Positions 18,682 through 28,017 of a stretch of DNA of 64,000 nt are shown in pieces (within the stretch, counting starts at the first letter, position 1; each line of letters begins with the position of its first letter). Source of the stretch: Streptomyces peucetius (lineage in GTDB: Bacteria; Actinomycetota; Actinomycetes; Streptomycetales; Streptomycetaceae); contig NZ_CP107567.1 in the NCBI RefSeq assembly GCF_025854275.1, positions 7,812,001 to 7,876,000 of the forward strand, read 5' to 3'. The notes below the pieces were generated by a model. The model was not told the DNA's origin. It saw only the letters and a program-made list of their open reading frames with translations, and made no database searches. Made by a program: the position numbers and the translations under genes.

Positions 18682-19632
18682 CCGGACCTCGAGCTTGTGA
18701 CCGCAGCGGACGTGCAGCTCATGCAGCGTCTGGCGCAGCGCGTCACCGCCACCCGCCCGGACCTGGTGAACGGTGACGCGACGTTCGGCGAGCTGGCCTG
18801 GAACTGGGGCAAGGGACACGCCGCCCACGGCGCAAGCTGGCGGCGTCGGCTGTGGTTCTCCGGCGGGGACCTGGTGGCGTGGGGCTGGGCCAGTCTTCCG
18901 CACCGGGTGAGGCGGAGCGACGGGTCGGTGAAGGACGTCACCGGTGCCTATCTGGCGTATCAGGTCCATCCCGACCACGCCGGGCTGGTCGACGAGGTGA
19001 TCGACTGGTACGACGGCACGGCGGCGGACATCGAGCGCACGGTGATGCCGAGCGCCGCCGATGCGTTCGCCCTAAAGCGATGGGCGGCGCACGGCTATGA
19101 GACCGACCCCGCCTCGCTCGGCGACGACGGGTCCTGGACCCAGCTCAACGAGCGGGACCTCACCGACGTGGAACAGCCGGTCCTGCCGGACGGATTCCGG
19201 TTCCGTACCGCCGACGAAGCCGGGCCGGAGGCCGCGGTCCGGGCCCATCTGGACGCCTGGGGCCCCTCGCCGTACACGGCCGAGGGCTATCAGGGCGTCC
19301 AGCAGACGGCCGGGTACCGCGGCGATCTGCACATCCTGGTGGAGTCGCCGGACGGGACGATGGCGTCCTCGACGATCATGTGGCTCGACGAAGCGAACAG
19401 GACCGCCGAGTTCGAGCCCGTAGGGACGCATCGGGACTACCGTCGTCTGGGGCTGGGAAGGGCGATGCTGCTGCACGGGATGCATCTGGCGCGGGCGGCC
19501 GGGGCCACTCATGCGACGGTCGCCTGCCTGGGCGCGCCGGGCCACCCCCAGGCGCGCGGGCTGTACTACAGCGTCGGGTTCCGGGAGCTGACGCGGGACG
19601 CGCCGCTCATCAAGACCAGGACCGCGGGCTGA
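18679..19632 (+). CDS. GNAT-family N-acetyltransferase
   Basis: A protein of about 317 residues. The C-terminal GNAT domain shows the acetyl-CoA-binding segment VGTHRDYRRLGLGRAMLLHG (R-x-x-G-x-G/A pattern) and the family end GLYYSVGFREL. The N-terminal half (LAWNWGKGHAAHGASWRRRL onward) looks like a second, degenerate GNAT fold. The start is uncertain. GTG 18679 is used because upstream sequence is not protein-like, but it has no ribosome site and may be leaderless; GTG 18697 is the alternative. Substrate unknown. Confidence 0.8.
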   Translation: MPDLELVTAADVQLMQRLAQRVTATRPDLVNGDATFGELAWNWGKGHAAHGASWRRRLWFSGGDLVAWGWASLPHRVRRSDGSVKDVTGAYLAYQVHPDHAGLVDEVIDWYDGTAADIERTVMPSAADAFALKRWAAHGYETDPASLGDDGSWTQLNERDLTDVEQPVLPDGFRFRTADEAGPEAAVRAHLDAWGPSPYTAEGYQGVQQTAGYRGDLHILVESPDGTMASSTIMWLDEANRTAEFEPVGTHRDYRRLGLGRAMLLHGMHLARAAGATHATVACLGAPGHPQARGLYYSVGFRELTRDAPLIKTRTAG

Positions 19633-19916
19633 GGACCGGTCGTTCGGGGGCTCGCTCCCGTTGCCGCCGGTCAATGCCGTCGCCGCCTCGACGAAATGCA
19701 CCGCCGACGCGGCGCACCAGGCGGTGCTCGCGGACGCCGGGCGACCCGCTCGGCGATGAGCAGTGCGGGCTGGTTCACCGTCTGTTCCTCGGCCCACGCG
19801 TCTGACCGACGAGGCCTCTCACGAAACGTTCCACGAGGCGGTTCGTGTCACTCGGGCCTCAGGCGACCGGCCCGGAAAGCGCCGGCCTGCGGGCTCGGGG
19901 CGTGTGATTGTTCCCC

Positions 19917-20243
19917 ATGGGCAACTCCTCGGCTTTCGCAGTTCTGCAGACCACCGACCCGGCAGAGGCGTACGCGTGCGGCGTGCGACTGCGGGCGGTG
20001 ATGCGGTCCTGCGAGACCGAGGAGGGTCATGCGGGGCGGGTGCACACGCTGACCGGGCCGGAGGCGGTCACGGCGGTCGCGCAGACGGCGCAGCTCGCCG
20101 AGCTGCTGGGACGTCCGCTGCGTTGTGAGGAACTCGACCAGGGGCAGGCCCGTGCGGTGCTGGGTGAGCGCTATCCACAGGAGATCGTCGAGGTGCTGTT
20201 CGAGCGGGCGGAGCGGTTGCGTGAGGGAGGGAAGGCGAGGTGA
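19917..20243 (+). pseudogene. NmrA/NAD(P)-binding protein fragment (C-terminal)
   Basis: The frame ends with GRVHTLTGPEAVTAVAQTAQ...LAELLGRPLRCEELDQGQAR. This is the C-terminal pattern of NmrA-like NAD(P)-binding proteins (TGPE-x-x-T, then a LGRPL-x-x-EE block). The Rossmann N-terminus is missing, and the first 30 residues after ATG 19917 do not fit the family. I read it as a truncated relic. The preceding gap 19633-19916 holds nothing I can identify. Confidence 0.55.
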
Positions 20244-20481
20244 CGGGGGTGGTGGCCGCTGAGCTGGGCCGGCCGGTCCGGTCCTTCCGCGTGTGGGCCC
20301 AGGACCATCTGAGCGCTTTCGAAGGCCGCTGACCCCGTCCGCCTGTCCGCCCGCTCCGTGGACCCGCTCCGTGGACATGCCGCAGCGGCCGTGCGACCGG
20401 TCAGGGGCCGTGTGGGCCCGGCCGGCATGCGGAAGGCTGCCGGCGCCCCTGAACGCACAGGCCGAAGCGGAAGCCAGGTCT

Positions 20482-20706
20482 TCAGCGGGTGAACGGGTGC
20501 TTGCAGGCGGCGCGTTGGGCGGCGATCGACTTGTTGCCGTGTTTCTGCGCCGTGGTGAAGGGCTTGGCGCGGGCGGCCTTGAAGCCGGTGGTGATCACTG
20601 GGTTGCCCGGGTTGTCGCCCGGGAGGGTGAAGTCGAGGTCGGCGATGGCACCGGGTCCGCCCTCGTGGAGATGGCCGGAGAGGGGTTTCATCTCAGCGAT
20701 CGCCAC
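20482..20706 (-). pseudogene. Transposase fragment (DDE_Tnp_4/HARBI1-like)
   Basis: The reverse strand reads GHLHEGGPGAIADLDFTLPG, then NPVITTGFKAARAKPFTTAQ and KSIAAQRAACKHPFTR. The G-x-K-A..K..T..QK..N..IAAQRAACEH pattern resembles DDE_Tnp_4 transposases of streptomycetes. It stops where the conserved EHxFxxLKNW continuation should be and has no N-terminal half, so it is a remnant. The flanks 20244-20481 and 20707-20876 hold no supported gene. Confidence 0.6.
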
Positions 20707-20876
20707 TCTCCAGGTGGCCGGTCAACTCACGGCCACGTAGCGGAATATGAGCGAAACGGAGTTCCGGGAGATCCAGCAGAAGCATGCGGCAGGCCGTACG
20801 CAGCTGTAGCGCGCCGTCGCCTCAGGCCGGTCTGCTCGGGAACGACCGACCTCGCCTCGATGAGGCGCATGCAAGG

Positions 20877-22421
20877 ATGTCGCCCGTGACCAGATCGTCT
20901 TCCTCGCCTGCCGACGGGGGCACGCCTCGCAACTACGGCCTGGGTTCCCGTGCCGCTGCCGTGCTTGTCTTCGGGTCCTCGGCCGCAGTCCTGGTGGTGG
21001 AGATCGTCGCTTTGCGGCTGCTGGCTCCTTACCTCGGGCTCACCCTCGAGACCAGCACCATGGTGATCGGCATCGCCCTCACCGCGATCGCCCTCGGCTC
21101 CTGGCTGGGTGGGCGCATCGCCGACCAGGTCAATCCACGTCGGCTCGTGGGTCCCTCGCTCGGGGTATCTGGAGCGGTCGTGGCGTTCACCCCTGCCGTG
21201 CTGCGTACCACGGCGGAGTGGGCACCGGCGATGCTCTTGTTGATTGCGTCGCTGACCATCCTCGTGCCGGGCGCGCTGCTCTCTGCGGTGACGCCGATCG
21301 TGACCAAGTTGCGTCTCACCAGCCTCGCCGAGACCGGGACGGTTGTCGGCCGCCTGTCCGGCGTCGGCACCGTCGGTGCCATCGCCGGCACCGTGCTCAC
21401 CGGCTTCGTTCTCGTGTCACGGTTGCCGGTCAGCGGCATACTGATGGGCCTGGGAACACTGCTGGTGGTCGGTTCGGCGCTCGTCGAGTGGCGAACGCGC
21501 GGGTGGAGCAGCACTCCTGTCCTGACACTCGTGGTCGTTGCCGGCGGCCTCGCCACCATGGTCGCGCCCGGTGGCTGCGACACGGAGACCAAGTACCACT
21601 GTGTACGGGTCGTCGCGGACCCCGACCGGGGCAGCGGCCGCACGCTCGTCCTGGACGGCTTGCGGCATTCCTATGTCGACATCGAGGATCCGACCTTCCT
21701 GCAGTTCACGTATGTCCGTGCCATGGCGTCGGTGGTCGAGGCCGTCTTTCCGGAGGGTGAGCCACTTGCTGTCTACCACCTTGGTGGTGGTGGGCTCACG
21801 TTTCCCCGTTATCTGGCGGCGACGCGGCCCGGGACGCGCAGTCTTGTGTCCGAGATCGACAGCGAAGTCGTGCGTGTCGGTCGCGACCGGCTCGGTCTCG
21901 GGTCAGTAGCCGGTATCGAGGTACGTACCGAGGATGGCAGGCTCGGCCTGCGGCGACTGGCCGCGGGTAGTCGTGACCTTGTCGTCGGTGATGCTTTCGG
22001 GGGCGTGAGTGTGCCGTGGCATCTCACTACGGTGGAAGCGATGGCTGACATGCGGCGGGTGCTCGACGAGGACGGCGTGTACGTTGCCAACCTGATCGAT
22101 CACGGTGGTCTGGCTTTCGCGCGTGCCGAAGTGGCCACTCTCGGCGAGACCTTCGAGCACGTCGCCCTTGTCGGCGAGCCCACCGATATCGGCCTCGTCC
22201 CGGCTGCCGCCCCCGGGGGCGGCAATATGGTGGTGCTCGCGTCCAACCGGTCGGTCGACCTGCGCGCGGTCCAGGAAGCGCTGGACGCCCGGCAGACCGG
22301 CTGGAAGATCACCACCGGTGACGACCTCGTTTCCTGGACCGGCGATGCCGAACTGCTCACCGACGACTACGCACCCGTCGACCAACTCCTCCAGCCCTAC
22401 GACCTGCGGGGCGGCCGGTGA
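20877..22421 (+). CDS. Membrane-anchored spermidine-synthase-like protein (fused MFS/SpeE)
   Basis: A 514-residue two-part protein. Residues about 20-225 contain a run of hydrophobic helices (AAVLVFGSSAAVLVVEIVAL, MVIGIALTAIALGSWLGGRI, MLLLIASLTILVPGALLSAV, GILMGLGTLLVVGSALV and others) like the transporter half of fused MFS/spermidine synthase proteins. Residues about 240-514 form a Rossmann-like aminopropyltransferase domain: AVYHLGGGGLTFPRYLA, then SEIDSEVV and VVGDAFGGVSVPWHLTT. The aminopropyl-acceptor residues are not obviously conserved, so true polyamine synthesis is doubtful. Start ATG 20877 has AAGG immediately upstream; GTG 20886 is possible. Confidence 0.8.
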   Translation: MSPVTRSSSSPADGGTPRNYGLGSRAAAVLVFGSSAAVLVVEIVALRLLAPYLGLTLETSTMVIGIALTAIALGSWLGGRIADQVNPRRLVGPSLGVSGAVVAFTPAVLRTTAEWAPAMLLLIASLTILVPGALLSAVTPIVTKLRLTSLAETGTVVGRLSGVGTVGAIAGTVLTGFVLVSRLPVSGILMGLGTLLVVGSALVEWRTRGWSSTPVLTLVVVAGGLATMVAPGGCDTETKYHCVRVVADPDRGSGRTLVLDGLRHSYVDIEDPTFLQFTYVRAMASVVEAVFPEGEPLAVYHLGGGGLTFPRYLAATRPGTRSLVSEIDSEVVRVGRDRLGLGSVAGIEVRTEDGRLGLRRLAAGSRDLVVGDAFGGVSVPWHLTTVEAMADMRRVLDEDGVYVANLIDHGGLAFARAEVATLGETFEHVALVGEPTDIGLVPAAAPGGGNMVVLASNRSVDLRAVQEALDARQTGWKITTGDDLVSWTGDAELLTDDYAPVDQLLQPYDLRGGR

Positions 22422-22704
22422 CATGACACACGGCCGAGCCCTGCCGCGCACCTGTCGGCTGAGACGGGGCCGGGCCGGCAGGCTGCATTCGCGGCCGTCA
22501 ATGCTGTCCGGGCGCCCGGTGAGGCCGATTCCACCTCGTGCGGACCGGGGAGGCTGCCGTTCTCCAGCGCCGGCGACCTCGGAACCGGCCCCATCCCACC
22601 GCACGTGAAACGCAGGGTCCACAGGTAAGACCGTGTCCCACATGGTCAGCTGGCAGTTGGGCTGGTCATGGGGCGGGGTGCGTGGAGTCGGATTGTTCCG
22701 GATG

Positions 22705-22860
22705 GGCTGTAAGAGATCGCGGAGCCGTTGATCCCGCCTTCGAAGGTGCGGCCGCAGGGTGGCGGGACGCAGGACACGCCTGGTGAGACGGTGTTCGCGG
22801 TGATCGTCTACGTGCTGGTCAGTGGTTGTGCCTGGCGGGCGTTGCCGCCGTGTTTCGGTC
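22705..22860 (+). pseudogene. IS5-family transposase remnant (N-terminal part)
   Basis: The plus strand reads EIAEPLIPPSKVRPQGGGTQ followed by ETVFAVIVYVLVSGCAWRAL and PPCFG. This is the N-terminal DUF4096-type segment of IS5-group transposases (W-x-x-x-EPLIP..., G..W..LP..FG). The frame breaks straight after CFG and no DDE core follows. The gap 22422-22704 contains no supported gene. Confidence 0.7.
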
Positions 22861-22910
22861 AAGCTGTTTCGCCGTCCGCAGCTTCGTGAGCAGGGCGGGG
22901 TGGAGCCGTC

Positions 22911-23037
22911 GTGCCCTCCGACAAGGTCGGCTTCCGCTTCCACCCGCTGCCGTGGTTCCTCGCCGACACCGGCGACGTCATGTCGGGGCGGCTGCGGCCC
23001 GGGAACGCCGGTGGCAACACCGCGAGCGACCCGCGTT
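22911..23037 (+). pseudogene. IS1380-family transposase fragment
   Basis: A short frame reads DKVGFRFHPLPWFLADTGDV then MSGRLRPGNAGGNTASD. GFHPL..FLD.TGE...G.LRPGNAGSNTA.D is the diagnostic core of IS1380 transposases. Only about 40 residues survive, directly abutting the 3' end of the SpoIIE phosphatase gene on the other strand. Confidence 0.75.
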
Positions 23038-23039
23038 CT

Positions 23040-25511
23040 TCACGGGATCTCCTGTTCAGCCCAGATGATCTTTCCGCCCGCCGTGTACCGGGCGCCCCAG
23101 CGATGGGCGAGCTGGGCCACCAGGAAGAGGCCCCGGCCGCCTTCGTCCGTACTCCGGGCATGCCTCAGCCGCGGAGCGGTGCTGCTCCCGTCGGCGACCT
23201 CGCAGGACAGGCGCGTGTCGCGGAGGAGTCGTAGGCGTATGGGTGGTTCGGCGTAGCGAATCGCGTTGGTGACCAGCTCACTCACGATGAGTTCCGTGGT
23301 CATGGCCAGTTCCCCGAAACCCCAGGCTTCCATCTGGTGAGTCGCCCGGGCTCGGACATCGGCGACGGCGGCCGGGTCCACGGGAACGTCCCACGAGACG
23401 ACGTGGTCGGCACCCAGGGCGTGCGTGCGCGTCAGGAGGAGGGCGATGTCGTCGGGTTGAGGCACGGGCACGAGCTGCTGCACCGCGGACGTGCACAGGC
23501 TGCCGAGGTCGGAGTCCGGCTGGGCCAGCACGTTGCCGAGCCGGTTCATGCCCTTCTCCATGTCGCGGTCGACTCCCCCGATGAGGCCGTCGGTGTAGAG
23601 ACCGAGCAGGCTGTTCTCGGCGAGCTCGATCTCGGTCGCCTCGAACGCCATCGCGCCCAGCCCGAGCGGAGGGCCGGCGGGGGGTTCCGGGAACGAGACG
23701 TGCCCGTCGGGTGCGACGACGACAGGGGGCGGATGTCCGGCCCGGGCCATCGTGCAGCGCCTGGAGACCGGATCGTAGACGGCGTACAGGCAGGTCGCTC
23801 CGAGGAAAGCGGTCGAACTCCGGTTGGCCGCCTCGTCGTCGGTCTTCTCCTCGCTCAACCGGAGCACGAGATCGTCGAGATGGGCCAGGAGTTCGTCGGG
23901 AGGCATCTCCATGTCCGCGAGGGTCTGCACCGCGGTGCGTAGTCGGCCCATCGTCGCCGCCGCGGTGATGCCGTGACCCACCACATCGCCGACGACGAGG
24001 GCCACACGAGCGCCGGACAGCGGGATCACGTCGAACCAGTCGCCGCCGACCCCGCCGGTCGGGTCCGCCGGCAGGTACGAGGAGGCCACCTCCAGCGCCG
24101 TTCCTCCCGTCAGTGCATGGGGCAGCAGACTGCGCTGAAGAGTGACCGCTGCCGTGTGTTCCCTGGTGTAGCGGCGGGCGTTGTCGACGCACAGCGCCGC
24201 TCGTGCCACCAGCTCCCGTGCCAGCAAGACGTCGTCCGGCTGGAACGAGAGGGTATTGAGCGACCGTACGAACGTGGTGAGTCCCAGGGCGGTGTTCCGC
24301 GCCCGCATCGGCACGGAAATGAGGGAGTGCAGTCCGAACTCGCGGATGCTTGCCGCCCTCTCAGGCTGTTCGGCGACCCACAAGTCGTCGGAGGGGTCGA
24401 GGACCGGGATGAGGATCGGGTCGCCGTTGATGAGCAGATCCACGCCGTGCGGCGGGGGGAGGAAGTCCACCCTCTCCCCGATCCGTGCCAGAGCCTCCGG
24501 GCAGCCCTCTCGCACCGAGCTCATTCCGGCGCGGCGCATCACCGGCTTGGCGGGGGCCGGCCCCGCATCGGTCAGCCACGCTCCGTGCCCCTCGGTGCTG
24601 AGGACGGGCTCCAGGAGATCGACGATGACGAAGTCCGCGAAGCGGGGGACGGCGAAGTCGGCGAGTTCCTGAGCCGTCCGCATCACGTCGAGAGTCCTGC
24701 CGATCCTGGTCCCCGCTTCGTTGACCAGCGACAGAAGCCGGCGGGCGTTCCACCGCTCGGTGACGTCCGAGACCATGTAGCCGACGCCCGTGACGGAGTT
24801 GTCGGCGTCCAACAGGGGAAAGAAGGACGAGGAGTAGGCATGTTGGCGGTGTGGATCGGCCCAACTCCACCCCGCGTACTCGTAGTCGGTCACCGGGACG
24901 CCGGTCGCCAGCACCTTGCGCATGAGTCCCTCGATGGTGTCCGCCTGCAGCCCGGGCAACAGGTCGCTCAGCCGACGCCCCAGCCGCTGCTCTCGGGGCA
25001 CACCGCCGAAGCGTTCCAGGGTGTCGTTCAGCCACACGTAGCGCAGGTCCAGATCCATCACCGCCATGCCGACCGGCGAGCGGCTCAGGAAACCGTCGAG
25101 GACGGACCGGCCCACCGTCCAGTGCTGCTTCCGCTCCCGTGCCGAGATCAGGAAGCATTCGTCCGGGCCGACACGGAAGGACGCGGAGACGCGCAGGTCG
25201 ACGTCGATGCTGCTGCCGTCGCGGTGTCGTACGGGGATGAGACCGCTCCACCCCATGCCGCCGCGGCATCTCTCCGCGATGCCGGCCACCCGCGCCGGGT
25301 CCGTGGGCATCGCCAGCAGACGCGTGGCCGAGCCGCCGACGACCTCTCGTGCCGGGCAGCCGAGGAGTTCTTCGGCGCCCCGGGTCCAGCCGACCACGAC
25401 GCCGTCCGCGGACACCACCGCGGCCGCGTCGGTGGACGCGTCGAAGCGATAGAGCGGTCCCGCAGGCGTGGGCCCATCGGAACCGGTTCGCGCAGAAGCC
25501 ATGGGTCCCAT
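23040..25511 (-). CDS. PAS-PAS-GAF-SpoIIE phosphatase with C-terminal HATPase domain
   Basis: An 823-residue cytosolic signalling protein. It has PAS-like domains at about 20-125 and 140-260, a GAF domain at about 275-450, and a PP2C/SpoIIE phosphatase at about 475-680 (GGDWFDVIPL, VVGDVVGHG, LLGLYTDGL). The C-terminal anti-sigma-type ATPase domain (about 700-820) has N box ELVTNAIRYA and G boxes EVADGS and DEGGRGLFLV. Such proteins combine phosphatase and RsbW-like kinase functions to control STAS antagonists and alternative sigma factors. Start ATG at 25509-25511. It is divergent from a second SpoIIE phosphatase at 25723, with 211 bp between them. Confidence 0.9.
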   Translation of the reverse strand: MGPMASARTGSDGPTPAGPLYRFDASTDAAAVVSADGVVVGWTRGAEELLGCPAREVVGGSATRLLAMPTDPARVAGIAERCRGGMGWSGLIPVRHRDGSSIDVDLRVSASFRVGPDECFLISARERKQHWTVGRSVLDGFLSRSPVGMAVMDLDLRYVWLNDTLERFGGVPREQRLGRRLSDLLPGLQADTIEGLMRKVLATGVPVTDYEYAGWSWADPHRQHAYSSSFFPLLDADNSVTGVGYMVSDVTERWNARRLLSLVNEAGTRIGRTLDVMRTAQELADFAVPRFADFVIVDLLEPVLSTEGHGAWLTDAGPAPAKPVMRRAGMSSVREGCPEALARIGERVDFLPPPHGVDLLINGDPILIPVLDPSDDLWVAEQPERAASIREFGLHSLISVPMRARNTALGLTTFVRSLNTLSFQPDDVLLARELVARAALCVDNARRYTREHTAAVTLQRSLLPHALTGGTALEVASSYLPADPTGGVGGDWFDVIPLSGARVALVVGDVVGHGITAAATMGRLRTAVQTLADMEMPPDELLAHLDDLVLRLSEEKTDDEAANRSSTAFLGATCLYAVYDPVSRRCTMARAGHPPPVVVAPDGHVSFPEPPAGPPLGLGAMAFEATEIELAENSLLGLYTDGLIGGVDRDMEKGMNRLGNVLAQPDSDLGSLCTSAVQQLVPVPQPDDIALLLTRTHALGADHVVSWDVPVDPAAVADVRARATHQMEAWGFGELAMTTELIVSELVTNAIRYAEPPIRLRLLRDTRLSCEVADGSSTAPRLRHARSTDEGGRGLFLVAQLAHRWGARYTAGGKIIWAEQEIP

Positions 25512-25722
25512 CCTCTACACGACCATGTTCCTGCTACTCCGCCCGATGTGCACGGTGCGGCGAGGGGGGCGGGCCGACCGCGGCCTTCCGCACACGAGCA
25601 CCGCGGACTGGGCAAGGCGCCGGGCCGGAGGCAGCATGGAAGTGCCGGTAGTCGGTAACCCGAGCGTGCGGTGATGTCGACGCGGGTCGGCACGGTCTGC
25701 CGGCTGGTGGAGGAGGTCTGGG

Positions 25723-27789
25723 ATGGCTGCCGAATCCTTCCCGTCCAACGGTGACGAGTACGATCCCGAGCCGCCTCGGCCGACCGGCCTGCTGGATGTG
25801 CTGAGCGTGGCCGCGGTCGTCGTCGACGCCGACGGGCGCCTCGTGTTCTGGACCCCACAGGCCGAGGAACTCTTCGGCTACACCTCGGAAGAGGCCCTCG
25901 GCAAGTACGCGGCACGGCTGTTCATCCATCCCGAGCACCTGCAGGCTGTCACGCGTCTGTTCGCGGAGGTGCTGGAAACCGGCCGGAGCTGGGCCGGCGC
26001 CTTCCCCATCCGTCACAAGGACGGCAGCATCCGGCTGACGGAGTTCCGCAACATGCGGCTGCTGGACGATCGCGGGGGTGTCCACGCTCTGGGCATCGCA
26101 GCCGACCACAACCTGCTCCAGCGCGTCGAGACCGATCTGGCGCTGTGCGAGCGGTTGATCAACCAGTCGCCGATCGGCCTCGCCCTCATGGACCCCGACC
26201 TGCGGTATCTCCTGGTCAATCCGGCTCTGGAGCGTATCGACGGCATCCCCGCCGAAGACCACATCGGCCGCGGTCTGAGAGAGACCTTGCCCTTCCCCGA
26301 CGTCGACACCGTCGAGTCCGCGCTGCGTCAGGTGCTCACCACCGGCAACCCGCTGCTCGACCAGTACCACGTGGGCCGCCCCCCGGCCGACCCCGACCAC
26401 GAGCACGCCTGGTCCCTCTCCTTCTACCGGCTGGAGGACCCCGGCGGGCGGGTCCTGGGAGCGGCTACCTCGGTCGTTGACGTCACCGAGCGGCACCGTG
26501 TGGCTGCCGAGGCCGACCGGGCCCGGCGACGCCTGGCCCTCATCGCCGACGCCTCCACCCGTGTGGGCACCACCTTGGAGGTGGAGCGGACCGCCCAGGA
26601 ACTGGCCGAGATCGCCACCCCCGAACTCGCCGACGTGGTCGCCGTCGACATCCTGGACTCCGCCCTGGCCTGCCGCCGCGCAGGCAGACCGGACGACGGC
26701 CCGGAGCTCTTCCGCGCCCTTGCGCTCAAGGCGGCCCACCCCACCGTGGCGCTGCGCGCCGCCGACCCGCCCGGTGACCTCGCGGCCTACGACGGTGACC
26801 GCCTGGTCACCCTGTGCGTCCACACCGGTCGGCCGATCCTGGTGCGCCATGTCGGCGACCGCGATCTGCCGCGCATCGCCCGTAACGCCGAGGCCACCTC
26901 GCTTCTGGCCCGCGCCGGCGTCCATTCCTATCTCGCCGTGCCATTGATCGCCCACGGCGAGGTGCTCGGCGCCCTCGACCTCAAGCGCACCCGCAACCCG
27001 CTCCCGTTCGAGGAGGACGACGTCGTCCTGGCCAGTGAGCTGGCCGGCCGTGCCGCCGTGGCCATCGACAACGCCCGCTGGTTCCAAAGCGTGCGCAACA
27101 CCGCCCTCACCCTCCAGCGCAGCCTGCTGCCCGATCACCCGCCTCACCACACCGGTCTGGAAATCGCCTCCCGCTACCAACCCGCTCAGGCCACCAGCGA
27201 GGTAGGCGGCGACTGGTACGACGTCATTCCTCTGGCTGGCGACAGGACCGCCCTGGTCGTCGGCGACGTCATGGGCAACGGCATCGACGCCGCGGCCACC
27301 ATGGGCCGACTGCGCACCGCCACCTGCGCCTACGCGGAACTCGACCTCGCCCCGAGCGCCCTGCTCCAGCACCTGGACAAGATCACCTGCGACCTGGAGC
27401 ACTACATCGTCACCTGCATCTACGCCGTGTACGACCCACGCACAAGGGAGTGCCACATGGCCAACGCGGGACACATGCCGCCCGCCCTGGCCCGCCAAGG
27501 CCACACCCCCGCACTGCTCGAACTGCCCCCCGGAGCCCCGCTCGGCGTCGGCGGCATCCCCTTCGAGACCACCACCGCCGAGCTCAGCACCGGCGACCTG
27601 CTGGTCCTCTACACCGACGGCCTCGTCGAAACCCGGCACCACCCCATAGACGACCGCCTGAACCTCCTCCTCAGCTTCCTCGACGCCCCCGGCCGGCCCC
27701 TCGAAGAAGCCTGCGACCTCCTGCTGCACGGCCTGCGCCACCCCGACGACCACGACGATGTCGCCCTGCTCGTCGCCCGGACCCTGTAG
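25723..27789 (+). CDS. PAS-PAS-GAF-SpoIIE phosphatase
   Basis: A 688-residue protein with the same domain order as its divergent neighbour but lacking the terminal HATPase domain. PAS-like segments (VDADGRLVFWTPQAEELFGY near residue 30, then MDPDLRYLLVNPALERIDGI) are followed by a GAF domain around 270-450. The SpoIIE/PP2C domain is complete (GGDWYDVIPL, VVGDVMGNG, LLVLYTDGLVETR, DDVALLVARTL at the end). Start ATG has a near-perfect GGAGGAGG. It would dephosphorylate an anti-sigma antagonist; the STAS protein at 4588 is not an obvious substrate because it lacks the usual Ser. Confidence 0.92.
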   Translation: MAAESFPSNGDEYDPEPPRPTGLLDVLSVAAVVVDADGRLVFWTPQAEELFGYTSEEALGKYAARLFIHPEHLQAVTRLFAEVLETGRSWAGAFPIRHKDGSIRLTEFRNMRLLDDRGGVHALGIAADHNLLQRVETDLALCERLINQSPIGLALMDPDLRYLLVNPALERIDGIPAEDHIGRGLRETLPFPDVDTVESALRQVLTTGNPLLDQYHVGRPPADPDHEHAWSLSFYRLEDPGGRVLGAATSVVDVTERHRVAAEADRARRRLALIADASTRVGTTLEVERTAQELAEIATPELADVVAVDILDSALACRRAGRPDDGPELFRALALKAAHPTVALRAADPPGDLAAYDGDRLVTLCVHTGRPILVRHVGDRDLPRIARNAEATSLLARAGVHSYLAVPLIAHGEVLGALDLKRTRNPLPFEEDDVVLASELAGRAAVAIDNARWFQSVRNTALTLQRSLLPDHPPHHTGLEIASRYQPAQATSEVGGDWYDVIPLAGDRTALVVGDVMGNGIDAAATMGRLRTATCAYAELDLAPSALLQHLDKITCDLEHYIVTCIYAVYDPRTRECHMANAGHMPPALARQGHTPALLELPPGAPLGVGGIPFETTTAELSTGDLLVLYTDGLVETRHHPIDDRLNLLLSFLDAPGRPLEEACDLLLHGLRHPDDHDDVALLVARTL

Positions 27790-28017
27790 GGCGTACGGCC
27801 CGTCGGCCGCGCGGAGCCGCACAGACACAGCGCTGCGCGAGGCTCCTGTCGGTCCACTTCGAGGAGCCGAGACCAGTTGTGGATCTCCCCGTGGGGAATC
27901 CTTGTCGAACACGCCGACCGGTGTGCGGTTCGTGTTTCCGGCCACCTGACCCGTGGACGGCGCCCCGCCGTGCGTAGACGGGCTTGATGCCCCGCCGTCC
28001 GCCGAGGTGTCACGGCT

